A DNA stretch of 6,321 nucleotides from an uncultured Oscillospiraceae bacterium (lineage in GTDB: Bacteria; Bacillota; Clostridia; Oscillospirales; Oscillospiraceae): positions 1 through 6,321 of the forward strand of contig CARXAY010000081.1 of NCBI GenBank assembly GCA_949093475.1. The letters are read 5' to 3'. Made by a program: the position numbers and the translations under genes. The notes under the pieces are model-generated. The model was not told the origin of the DNA, did no database searches, and worked only from the letters and a program-made list of their open reading frames with translations. Positions 1 to 6,033 of this stretch are shown here, piece after piece. Position 1 is the stretch's first letter. The number at the start of each line of letters is the position of its first letter.

Positions 1-1
1 G

Positions 2-430
2 GTTCAGGAAGGACTGACCAAGTGGCGGTGGCCGCTGCTTTTGGCCGCCATGGTCATGGGAGTGGGATTTGTGGCCGTCTATTGGGGGCAGAACTACACA
101 GACTACGGGATCTTGGGGAGCTTTTTGACCAACATCTACGCTTGGACAGCCACGCTGGCGGCCTTTGGTTGCGGCAGGGCGTGGCTGAACCGGGAGAGCA
201 AGGCGTCCAAATGGCTGGTGAGCAAGAGCTGGGGGTTTTATGTGTGCCACTATCTGCCTGTGCTGGCCGCCGCCATCTGGCTCAAGGCAACCGGACTGCC
301 CGCCGCCGCAGTCTATCCCCTCGCCGCGCTGCTGGGCGGCGCAGGTGCTTTGGTCATCTATGAGGTTCTTCGCCGCATCCCGGTGGTGCGCTTTTTGGTG
401 CTGGGGATGGGAAAAGAGGAAAAGAAATAA
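2..430 (+). CDS. Acyltransferase-3 family membrane protein, C-terminal part (5' end outside window)
   Basis: The frame is open from the window edge and ends with TAA at 428-430, giving 142 residues of the C-terminus. There are about four hydrophobic segments: one starting at W-P-L-L-L-A-A near the left edge, one around I-L-G-S-F-L-T-N-I-Y-A-W, one around W-G-F-Y-V-C-H-Y-L-P-V, and one around Y-P-L-A-A-L-L-G-G. A basic tail ends in G-K-E-E-K-K. The S-x-G-x-Y-x-x-H pattern, here S-W-G-F-Y-V-C-H, just before a membrane helix resembles the last helices of acyltransferase-3 (OafA-like) enzymes, which move acyl groups onto cell-envelope sugars. The catalytic N-terminal helices lie outside the window, so the family call rests on this pattern and on topology. 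Another polytopic membrane protein is possible. No terminator is visible between this gene and the next. Confidence 0.55.
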   Translation, partial: VQEGLTKWRWPLLLAAMVMGVGFVAVYWGQNYTDYGILGSFLTNIYAWTATLAAFGCGRAWLNRESKASKWLVSKSWGFYVCHYLPVLAAAIWLKATGLPAAAVYPLAALLGGAGALVIYEVLRRIPVVRFLVLGMGKEEKK

Positions 431-458
431 TTCCCACGGCCAAAATATTCGCCCAAGA

Positions 459-487
459 TTGACAGTTTTCCCTTGATGTGCTAAAAT
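459..487 (+). promoter_or_regulatory. Sigma-A promoter of the SLH surface protein gene
   Basis: A perfect -35 hexamer TTGACA lies at 459-464. A 17-base spacer follows, then the -10 hexamer TAAAAT at 482-487, preceded by an extended -10 TG at 479-480. The predicted transcription start is near 494. This leaves a leader of about 58 bases before the ATG at 552 and makes the upstream in-frame ATG at 492 unusable as a start on this transcript. Confidence 0.85.
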
Positions 488-536
488 AACTATGATTTAT
501 ACCCATCTACCCCAAAGGTGGGCAGAGAAGCCTTCA

Positions 537-542
537 AGGAGG
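537..542 (+). promoter_or_regulatory. Ribosome binding site that fixes the SLH protein start at 552
   Basis: AGGAGG, within AAGGAGGT at 536-543, sits 9 bases before the ATG at 552. The alternative in-frame ATG at 492 has no such site and would add 20 residues before an otherwise classical signal peptide. Confidence 0.9.
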
Positions 543-551
543 TTGTTCGGT

Positions 552-3500
552 ATGAAAAAGAAAGTGCTTGCGTTGGCGATGGCGCTGGTCATGCTGGCGT
601 CGCTGGTCACCGTTCCCGCCGGTGCGGTGGGGAACAAGACCTTCCCCGATGCGGTAGGCCACTGGGCGGAGGAGAGCATCCTGCGCTGGAGCCGCTGCGG
701 GCTGGTGAAGGGGGACGAGGTTGGCAACGTCAACCCCAATAAGCCCCTGCGCCGCTGTGAGATGGCGACCATTCTCTCTGATATGCTGGGGCTTCGCACC
801 GCCGCACCCATCAGCACCTTCAAGGATATCAACGGCGACGAGTGGTATGCCCGCGCCATCCTTCGCTGTGCGGCCGCGGGCATCATGGAGGGCAGCAACT
901 CCATGAGCTACCCGGAGGATCACATTACCCGGGAGGAGGCCATTACTATGTTTGGCCGTGCGCTGGGTGTGCAGCCCAGCGACGACCCTGACCTCTCCGA
1001 CTTTTTAGACGGCGATAAGGTCTCCGGTTGGGCCGCACCCTATATGGCGACTCTGACTGAACTGGGCATCCTCTCCGGCATGGGCGACGGCATCGTTGCG
1101 CCCCATGCCGACATCAACCGTGCCGGGGCGTTCACTCTGATGGATAAGGCCATCTCGGTCTATGCCAACGCCCCCGGCGTCTATACCTCTCAAAACGCCA
1201 ACGGGTTTGTGGTGGTCAACGCCAACGATCATCAGGGCGGCGACGTGACCGTTACCGGCAAGGCCACCGGCGTGATGGTGACGGTGGGCGAGACCAACAC
1301 AGTGCGTTTCCGCGACCTGACGGCGGAAAACATTCAGGTCAACGGCAAGGGCGACGTGGTGGTCACGGGCAAGTCCGAGGTGGACGCGCTGACGGTGAAC
1401 ACCGAGATCGCCGTCAACGTGGATAAGGACGTCTCCGTGGGTACGTTGGACGTGAAGGCGGAGAAGGTGACCGTGACCAACGCGGGCACGGTCAAGACCC
1501 TGAACTGCGCCGAGGTCGGGAACGTGACCAACTCCGGCAAGGTGGAGAATCTGGTGGCGGACGCCGCCTCCGCCATCACCAACACCGGGACGGTGGACAA
1601 GCTGGTGGCCAACGCCGCCATTACCGTGGACAATACCAAGGGCACGGTGAAGAACGCGGAGATCAATATGGGCGGCGTGGTCATGGACGGCTCGCCCCAG
1701 CAGATGACCATTGCCAGCGGCGTGGCCCGCCCCGCCAACAGCTCCGGTCGGCCCATCAGCGCCACCGGCGCGGTTTCTTCCTCCGGCGGTGGCAGCGGCA
1801 GTAGCTCCAACCGTCCCACGCCCAAGCCCACGCCCGGCATCAAGCTGGATAAGGCCACTGCCACCGTGACGGCTGGAGAGACCGTGGCGCTTAAGGCCAC
1901 CGTGACCCTCCCTGCCAGCAATGCCATCAAGGGCGACGTGATCTGGAGCAGCAACGACGAGACCATCGCCACGGTGAACGAAAACGGCACAGTGACTGCG
2001 GTGAAGGAAGGAAAGGCCACGATCACGGCGACTGTTACCGTGACCATCCCCGATCCTACGCCCAGCCCCAGTCCCAGCGCCAGCCCCAGCGAGACGGCTG
2101 ACCCGACGCAAACGACTGAGCCCACCGAGACGGCTGAACCGACGCAAACGGTTGACCCTGAGCCCAGCGAGAGTACAAATCCCGACCCCACCACGCCGGT
2201 GGAGGGCGGTGACAACACCGAGGAGGGTGGCGCGACCGAGGCCGCGCTTCCTCCCGCCGCCCCTGCGGCGGTTCGCGCCGGTGTGCCGGTGGTTCATGCC
2301 GACAAGACGGAGACCTACACGGCCACCTGCACTGTCACGGTGAAGGCAAAGCCTGTGGAGACGGTTGCCGTGACCGGCGTGACCTTGAATGAGACCGAGC
2401 TGACGCTGGAAGAGGGCGAGACCGCCGACCTCACCGCCACCATTGCGCCTGAAAACGCCACCAACAAGAATATGACGTGGACGAGCAGCGATCCTGACAC
2501 GGCAACGGTGGACGAAAACGGCCATGTGACGGCGAAAAAGGCGGGAGAAACGCCGGCCGTCATCACCGTCACCACTGAGGACGGCGGCAAGACCGCCACC
2601 TGCAAGGTGACAGTCAACGAAAAGACGGTCACTCCGCCGGATGAACCCGCTGTGACCGGCGTGACGATTACATCCGAGGTCACTACGGTGAAGGTGAATG
2701 AGACAATCACGCTGACCGCCAAAGTCGAGGTGGTAGGCGATATGGCAACGACGGTGAAGTGGACGAGCAGCAACACCGATTGTGCCACCGTGGATGAAAG
2801 CACCGGCGAGGTCACCGGCGTAGCCAAGGGTACAGCGACCATCACCGCGACCTCGGCGGCGGATGAAACCAAGTCTGCCACCTGCACGGTCACCGTCACG
2901 GATGATACCACACCCACAGAGCCGGAGGTCAAGCTGGACAAGGAAGCTGTGACCTTGACCTTGGTGGCGGATACCGCTGTGACCGAGACACTGTCTGTTA
3001 CAGTGGATGGCGAGACAACGACCGAATCTATTACATGGGCCAGCGATAACACAGACGTGGCAACCGTTGCAGAGGGTGTGGTGACAGCCAAGACCGCCGG
3101 TACGGCCCACATCACCGCAACGCTGACCGTGAACGGAAAAGAATATACGCTGACCTGCACGGTCACTGTGAACCCTGTAGAGAAGCCCACACCGCCGGAG
3201 GAGAACTACACCATCACGCTGAACCAGACTTCCTTGGAATTGGTGTGCAACGAGACCTATCAACTGACCGCTACGATCACCCCGGAGAACTCCGGCAAAC
3301 AGGTGACTTGGAGCAGCGATGACAACACCAAGGCGACGGTAACAGCCGATGGTTTGGTCAAGGCAGTGGCGGCGACCGGCGACGGGGAACCGACAAGCGG
3401 AGTTGTCATTACCGCCAAAATCGAGGGGACAGAGAAGGAATTCAAGGCGGAATGTGCGGTCAAGATAGTCCAGCCGGTGACGCTGACCGTTGAGGTAACG

Positions 3501-3920
3501 AAGGATGGAGTGACGGTAGGCGCGGCGCAGGAGACCCAAACAGGCATGACAATCCAACTGCGCGATTGGCTGCAGCTTGGACTGGAAGAGGGACAAACCG
3601 CCGAAATCACAGAGGTTAGTACTACGCCCACGCAGGTGCTCAAGCCGCTGGATGAAGCATTGGAGCAGTTCTTGGTGCGTGACTTCGGCACAGCCACAGT
3701 CACGGTGAAAATCACCACCACTCCCGCGGAGGGAGAGAATGCTACCGAGCCTGAAACGGTGGTATATAAGATCACGTTGACCGTAAAGACTACCACCACC
3801 GAGCCCGGCGGCAACGAAGGCGGCGATCAGGGCGGCGGCACAGAAGGGGGCGGCGGGACGACCGACCCCGGCAACGGCGAAAGCGGCGGCGGAGAGACAT
3901 CGTCTGAACCCACCGTATAA
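552..3920 (+). CDS. Secreted SLH-domain surface protein with solenoid-like repeats and Big_2 Ig-like domains
   Basis: The protein has 1122 residues and starts at the ATG behind AGGAGG. Residues 1-25 form a signal peptide: a K-K-K basic end, a hydrophobic core, and likely cleavage after P-A-G-A. Three SLH repeats follow at about 30-83, 89-140 and 150-204, with polysaccharide-binding motifs L-R-R-C-E (66-70), I-T-R-E-E (125-129) and a weaker I-N-R-A-G (188-192). SLH triplets are known to bind pyruvylated wall polysaccharide, so the protein is probably anchored non-covalently at the cell surface. Residues 220-380 are Val/Thr/Asn-rich with a 17-19-residue period, probably a beta-solenoid. A Ser/Gly/Pro linker (397-428) leads to Big_2 domains at about 430-598, 602-690, 700-783, 792-874 and 886-973. 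Typical marks are W-[ST]-S-x-[DN], A-T-V, and the final strand C-x-V-x-[VI]. Residues 976-1080 are an unrecognised beta-rich domain. The tail to 1122 is Gly/Glu/Thr-rich, with no LPXTG motif. The gene appears monocistronic, from the promoter at 459 to the terminator at 3931. Its role, whether adhesion, S-layer or scaffold, cannot be read from the sequence. Confidence 0.9.
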   Translation: MKKKVLALAMALVMLASLVTVPAGAVGNKTFPDAVGHWAEESILRWSRCGLVKGDEVGNVNPNKPLRRCEMATILSDMLGLRTAAPISTFKDINGDEWYARAILRCAAAGIMEGSNSMSYPEDHITREEAITMFGRALGVQPSDDPDLSDFLDGDKVSGWAAPYMATLTELGILSGMGDGIVAPHADINRAGAFTLMDKAISVYANAPGVYTSQNANGFVVVNANDHQGGDVTVTGKATGVMVTVGETNTVRFRDLTAENIQVNGKGDVVVTGKSEVDALTVNTEIAVNVDKDVSVGTLDVKAEKVTVTNAGTVKTLNCAEVGNVTNSGKVENLVADAASAITNTGTVDKLVANAAITVDNTKGTVKNAEINMGGVVMDGSPQQMTIASGVARPANSSGRPISATGAVSSSGGGSGSSSNRPTPKPTPGIKLDKATATVTAGETVALKATVTLPASNAIKGDVIWSSNDETIATVNENGTVTAVKEGKATITATVTVTIPDPTPSPSPSASPSETADPTQTTEPTETAEPTQTVDPEPSESTNPDPTTPVEGGDNTEEGGATEAALPPAAPAAVRAGVPVVHADKTETYTATCTVTVKAKPVETVAVTGVTLNETELTLEEGETADLTATIAPENATNKNMTWTSSDPDTATVDENGHVTAKKAGETPAVITVTTEDGGKTATCKVTVNEKTVTPPDEPAVTGVTITSEVTTVKVNETITLTAKVEVVGDMATTVKWTSSNTDCATVDESTGEVTGVAKGTATITATSAADETKSATCTVTVTDDTTPTEPEVKLDKEAVTLTLVADTAVTETLSVTVDGETTTESITWASDNTDVATVAEGVVTAKTAGTAHITATLTVNGKEYTLTCTVTVNPVEKPTPPEENYTITLNQTSLELVCNETYQLTATITPENSGKQVTWSSDDNTKATVTADGLVKAVAATGDGEPTSGVVITAKIEGTEKEFKAECAVKIVQPVTLTVEVTKDGVTVGAAQETQTGMTIQLRDWLQLGLEEGQTAEITEVSTTPTQVLKPLDEALEQFLVRDFGTATVTVKITTTPAEGENATEPETVVYKITLTVKTTTTEPGGNEGGDQGGGTEGGGGTTDPGNGESGGGETSSEPTV
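1389..1664 (+). repeat. Protein-level repeat region of 17-19 residues, solenoid-like, inside the SLH protein
   Basis: Residues 280-371 repeat a pattern V-x-x-L-x-x-x-A with following V-x-N-x-G. Ladder leucines fall at L280, L299, L317, L334 and L351, with A369 in the next register, at spacings of 19, 18, 17, 17 and 18. The three clearest copies start at V308, V325 and I342 and share [VI]-T-N-x-G-x-V-x-x-L. One hydrophobic position per turn with a nearby Asn/Gly fits a right-handed beta-helix or similar solenoid. That fold is an inference from spacing; no named family was recognised. Confidence 0.6.
2049..2306 (+). repeat. Low-complexity Pro/Thr/Ser/Glu segment inserted within the first Big_2 domain
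   Basis: Residues 500-585 of the SLH protein start with P-S-P-S-P-S-A-S-P-S, coded by variants of CCCAGC at 2061-2090. A T/E/P-rich stretch, a Gly/Glu stretch and an Ala/Pro stretch follow. Upstream, the Big_2 domain runs through its penultimate strand (G-K-A-T-I-T-A-T-V, 487-495). Its expected last strand, Y-T-A-T-C-T-V-T-V (589-597), appears only after the insert. The segment therefore sits in a loop of the Ig-like fold and not between domains. Confidence 0.65.
2091..2162 (+). repeat. 36-bp tandem repeat, two copies
   Basis: Copy 1 is at 2091-2126 and copy 2 at 2127-2162, both starting GAGACGGCTGA. The first 24 bases match except for one base; the last third has diverged. They encode E-T-A-D-P-T-Q-T-T-E-P-T and E-T-A-E-P-T-Q-T-V-D-P-E. 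The period is a multiple of three, so gain or loss of a copy would keep the frame. Confidence 0.75.
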
Positions 3921-3930
3921 CAAAACCCGC

Positions 3931-3967
3931 AAAAAAGCCACGTTGGAGTTCTCCAACGTGGCTTTTT
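3931..3967. terminator. Bidirectional intrinsic terminator between convergent genes
   Basis: A perfect 12-base inverted repeat, GCCACGTTGGAG at 3937-3948 and CTCCAACGTGGC at 3951-3962, is flanked by six A at 3931-3936 and five T at 3963-3967. The innermost pairs would open to give an 11-pair stem with a four-base GTTC loop. It lies 10 bases after the SLH gene stop and about 20 bases after the stop of the leftward hydrolase gene. The A and T tracts let it end transcription from both sides. Confidence 0.93.
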
Positions 3968-3986
3968 CATATGCAACTTTTGGAAA

Positions 3987-4964
3987 TCAGTTCTGCTCAA
4001 ACACCCGAAGCTGGCGGAGCAGGGGGTAGGCGGTGATGGACTGGCCGTCCAGATCCACATGGTTCATGTGCACCGCCGTGAGTTGGGGGTTTTCGTAGGT
4101 GGTGTAATAGTAGATGCCCTTGTCCGCGTTGCAGCAGCAGGTGTACACCGTCATTTCCAGCTCACCGCCTTCCAGCTTAACGCAGCCGCGCTGCTGATTG
4201 ACACTGCCTAAGATGTGGAAAAACTGGCTGACGCAAGCCTCCTCACAGCCTTTGTCGCACACAGAATTGAGTCGGGTAAACGCCGCGCGGACAAACCGGG
4301 AGGCGGAGGACAGATCCCCGGGCAGACCGATGCCGCCCATGCCGCGGCTATACGGCTCTAAGGGAATGTCCGGCGCAAAATGATTCACCGGCGGGTGGGG
4401 GGAGACGTTCATAAAGTTGGAAAGATTGGTCATCTGATAGGGGAAGGGCGGCTCGTTGGTCATCACACCCACCGGGTTGTCATAGATCTGCAGGCCGTCC
4501 TTGGTGGATTCCACCACCAACGCCCCGTCCCGGGAGGCGATCATCCAGTGGAGGGTCGCGGGGGGAAGCTCCGGGCTGAACGACGCGTCTACGAGGTTGA
4601 GCCGCTTCAGCAGGGCGCGGGCCTCGCCCAGAGTGGCGCACTGGGCAAGCACCCACGGAATGAACTCGAAGGAGGCCACGTTGTCCAGCCCGCTTTGTTC
4701 CGCTCCATAGAAGGCGTTGCCGGGAAAGTTCAGCCCCGCCATGCACAGCCCCTTCTCGTTGGTCGCTTCGTAGTAGAGGGGGCAGCCCTGAACCACATGG
4801 GCGATGCCGATAAGGGCGAGATGACGGTGGATGGGCGGGAGAAAGCGGAAGGAAAAAGGATAATTGCGCGGGGTGATGGTCACCTTTTCGTCATAGGAGC
4901 ATTCTAAGTCCAAGGTGCGTCCGAAGTAAAAGTCCTTGCCTTGAAAGGTCACGGCGGTACACAT
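3987..4964 (-). CDS. bsh: Choloylglycine hydrolase family protein, probable bile salt hydrolase
   Basis: The 325 residues match the usual family length of about 315-330. This is an N-terminal-nucleophile hydrolase: removal of Met1 exposes Cys2 (M-C-T-A-V-T-F) as the catalytic residue. The other active-site positions known from bile salt hydrolases are present: Arg16 and Asp19 (G-R-T-L-D), Asn79 (A-G-L-N-F-P), Asn170 (V-M-T-N-E-P-P-F) and Arg223 (G-L-P-G-D-L-S-S-A-S-R-F). Asn79, where Gram-positive penicillin V acylases commonly have Tyr, favours bile salts. The expected reaction is hydrolysis of glycine- or taurine-conjugated bile salts to free bile acid and amino acid. No signal peptide is seen, so it is probably cytoplasmic. 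The ATG at 4964 follows AGGAGA (4973-4978) by 8 bases. The gene starts 42 bases after the DUF362 stop with no clear promoter between, so the two are probably co-transcribed, ending at the 3931-3967 terminator. Glycine versus taurine preference cannot be judged safely, and penicillin V acylase or N-acyl-homoserine lactone side activity is possible. Confidence 0.9.
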   Translation of the reverse strand: MCTAVTFQGKDFYFGRTLDLECSYDEKVTITPRNYPFSFRFLPPIHRHLALIGIAHVVQGCPLYYEATNEKGLCMAGLNFPGNAFYGAEQSGLDNVASFEFIPWVLAQCATLGEARALLKRLNLVDASFSPELPPATLHWMIASRDGALVVESTKDGLQIYDNPVGVMTNEPPFPYQMTNLSNFMNVSPHPPVNHFAPDIPLEPYSRGMGGIGLPGDLSSASRFVRAAFTRLNSVCDKGCEEACVSQFFHILGSVNQQRGCVKLEGGELEMTVYTCCCNADKGIYYYTTYENPQLTAVHMNHVDLDGQSITAYPLLRQLRVFEQN

Positions 4965-5006
4965 GAGATGACTCTCCTTTCCCGCCTGAGAACGCAGACG
5001 GAAGGG

Positions 5007-5888
5007 TTACAGGGTGATCAGTTCGTAGTCGCGGCTGCCGTAGCCCAGCTCAGCGGCGCACTCGATGGTGTGGACGCCGTGGCGGGTCTCAATGCGCTCC
5101 ACCAGATGATCCCGGCCGGGATCTTTGGAGGCATACACCAGATCAATGCACGCCTGATCGATGGCGACGGGGTCAAGGGAGGCCAGAATACCCACGTCGG
5201 CCATGCAGGGATCTTCGGCCACAGCGCAGCAGTCGCAGTCCACCGACAGGTTGGCCATGATGTTGAGATAAGCGGCCTTGCCCCGGAACATTTCCACCAC
5301 CGTGCCGGCGGCCTCCGCCATACAGCGGAGGAAGTCGTCCTGCTCGGCCACAAAGTCCCAGAGCTTGGTCTGGTCGCCGGTGGCGCCGGCGGAGTGGATC
5401 AGGGATTTGCCCGCGGAAGAGGCACAGCCGATGGACAATTGCTTCAGCGCGCCGCCGTAGCCGCCCATGGGATGGCCCTTGAAGTGGGACAGCACCAGCA
5501 GGGAGTCGTAATTGGCGAGGTTTTTGCCAACCAGATTTTCCTTCAGGAGCTTGCCGCCCTTCACGGGGAGGGCGAGGTCGGGCCCTTCCGCATCCAGAAG
5601 ATCCACGGGGAAGAACTTGCTCCAGCCGTGGCTCTCCAAGAGCTTGAGGTGCTTGTCGGTGTAGTTGCGCTCCCCGTCGTAGGCGGTGTTGCACTCCACC
5701 ACCGTGCCGCCCACATGGTCGATGATGGGCTTCCAGAAGTCGGGATGGAGGTAGTTTTGATTGCCCTCCTCACCGGAGTGGACTTTGGCGGCCACCTTGC
5801 CGGGAAGGGTCACACCCAGCGCGTTGTAGAGCTTCAAAACATTCTCCGGGGTAATGGTGGAACAGAAATAGACCTTCGATTTTTCCAT
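5007..5888 (-). CDS. DUF362 domain-containing protein lacking the ferredoxin insert
   Basis: The protein has 293 residues from ATG 5888. A TTG at 5897 would add M-H-I, but the ribosome-binding spacing favours the ATG. DUF362 marks appear in order: K-V-H-S-G-E-E-G-N (35-43), N-T-A-Y-D-G-E-R (67-74), F-K-G-H-P-M-G-G-Y-G-G-A-L-K (136-149), I-G-C-A-S-S-A-G-K (153-161), C-D-C-C (218-221) and D-V-G-I-L-A-S-L-D-P-V-A-I-D (231-244). Many DUF362 proteins carry a two-cluster 4Fe-4S ferredoxin stretch between the A-G-K motif and the CDC motif. Here only about 57 residues separate them, with a single Cys (C189) and no C-x-x-C-x-x-C, which explains the short length. DUF362 has no settled biochemical function; iron-sulfur or redox roles are often suggested. 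It is the first gene of the likely operon with the hydrolase downstream. There is no signal peptide, so it is probably cytoplasmic. The function is unknown. Confidence 0.85.
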   Translation of the reverse strand: MEKSKVYFCSTITPENVLKLYNALGVTLPGKVAAKVHSGEEGNQNYLHPDFWKPIIDHVGGTVVECNTAYDGERNYTDKHLKLLESHGWSKFFPVDLLDAEGPDLALPVKGGKLLKENLVGKNLANYDSLLVLSHFKGHPMGGYGGALKQLSIGCASSAGKSLIHSAGATGDQTKLWDFVAEQDDFLRCMAEAAGTVVEMFRGKAAYLNIMANLSVDCDCCAVAEDPCMADVGILASLDPVAIDQACIDLVYASKDPGRDHLVERIETRHGVHTIECAAELGYGSRDYELITL

Positions 5889-5898
5889 GATATGCAAA

Positions 5899-5904
5899 CC
5901 ATCC
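5899..5904 (-). promoter_or_regulatory. Ribosome binding site of the DUF362 gene
   Basis: On the minus strand GGATGG, within AGGAAAGGATGG, lies 10 bases before the ATG at 5888. The in-frame TTG at 5897 would start only one base after this element, too close, so the ATG is preferred. The site is weaker than those of the SLH and azlC genes. Confidence 0.65.
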
Positions 5905-5911
5905 TTTCCTT

Positions 5912-5927
5912 ATTCATACCAATGAAT
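5912..5927. promoter_or_regulatory. Palindrome in the DUF362-bsh leader, possible operator
   Basis: ATTCAT at 5912-5917 and ATGAAT at 5922-5927 are perfect inverted repeats around ACCA. It lies between the predicted leftward transcription start and the ribosome binding site. It is AT-rich, has no T tract and is too weak to be a terminator. An operator role is an inference from position and symmetry. Confidence 0.4.
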
Positions 5928-5939
5928 GATAACATCATT
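5925..5939. promoter_or_regulatory. Palindrome over the DUF362-bsh transcription start, possible operator
   Basis: AATGAT at 5925-5930 and ATCATT at 5934-5939 are perfect inverted repeats around AAC. It overlaps the end of the leftward -10 hexamer and the predicted start near 5930, and shares three bases with the neighbouring palindrome. A protein bound here would block the promoter. No regulator gene is in the window. Confidence 0.45.
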
Positions 5940-5965
5940 ATACCAGCTTTTTCCCGATTTAGCAA
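5937..5965 (-). promoter_or_regulatory. Promoter of the DUF362-bsh operon
   Basis: Reading the minus strand: -35 TTGCTA (5965-5960), a 17-base spacer, then a perfect -10 TATAAT (5942-5937) preceded by an extended -10 TGG. The predicted start is near 5930, about 42 bases before the ATG. Confidence 0.8.
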
Positions 5966-5971
5966 GAAGGC

Positions 5972-6000
5972 TTTACACGGGGCAAAAAAGGGACTATAAT
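5972..6000 (+). promoter_or_regulatory. Promoter of the azlC gene
   Basis: The -35 element TTTACA is at 5972-5977, followed by a 17-base spacer and a perfect -10 TATAAT at 5995-6000. The predicted start is near 6007, giving a short leader of about 27 bases. Its -35 is only 6 bases from the -35 of the opposite promoter, so the two polymerases would compete for the region. Confidence 0.85.
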
Positions 6001-6033
6001 GGGGAACGCACGCGAAAAAGGAGGGGGAAGCAG

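Noticed and set aside
507..521. Small hairpin CTACC / GGTGG in the SLH gene leader, considered as a regulatory RNA
   Set aside because: It has only five pairs with one G-U wobble and no similarity to a riboswitch or attenuator I recognise; the leader is too short.
492..551. Upstream ATG at 492 as start of the SLH protein
   Set aside because: It lies at the predicted transcription start, has no ribosome binding site, and would put 20 non-signal residues in front of a standard signal peptide.
2061..2162. Short direct repeats considered as a CRISPR array or mobile-element end
   Set aside because: The repeats are contiguous with no spacers, lie in frame in a Pro/Thr-rich linker, and have no inverted ends.
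1005..3956. 983-codon open frame on the minus strand opposite the SLH gene
   Set aside because: The plus-strand gene has a signal peptide, named domains, a ribosome binding site and a promoter. The antisense frame has no coherent domains and is open because Thr/Val/Ala-rich GC-rich codons rarely give stops in reverse.
4965..5006. A separate promoter for the bile salt hydrolase gene
   Set aside because: Within 42 bases there is no plausible -35/-10 pair on the minus strand, only the ribosome binding site. A promoter inside the end of the DUF362 gene cannot be excluded by eye.
4941..5999. 352-codon plus-strand open frame opposite the DUF362 gene
   Set aside because: It reads His/Gly/Val-rich without recognisable motifs, while the opposite strand encodes clear DUF362 motifs. 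It also runs through the divergent promoter region.
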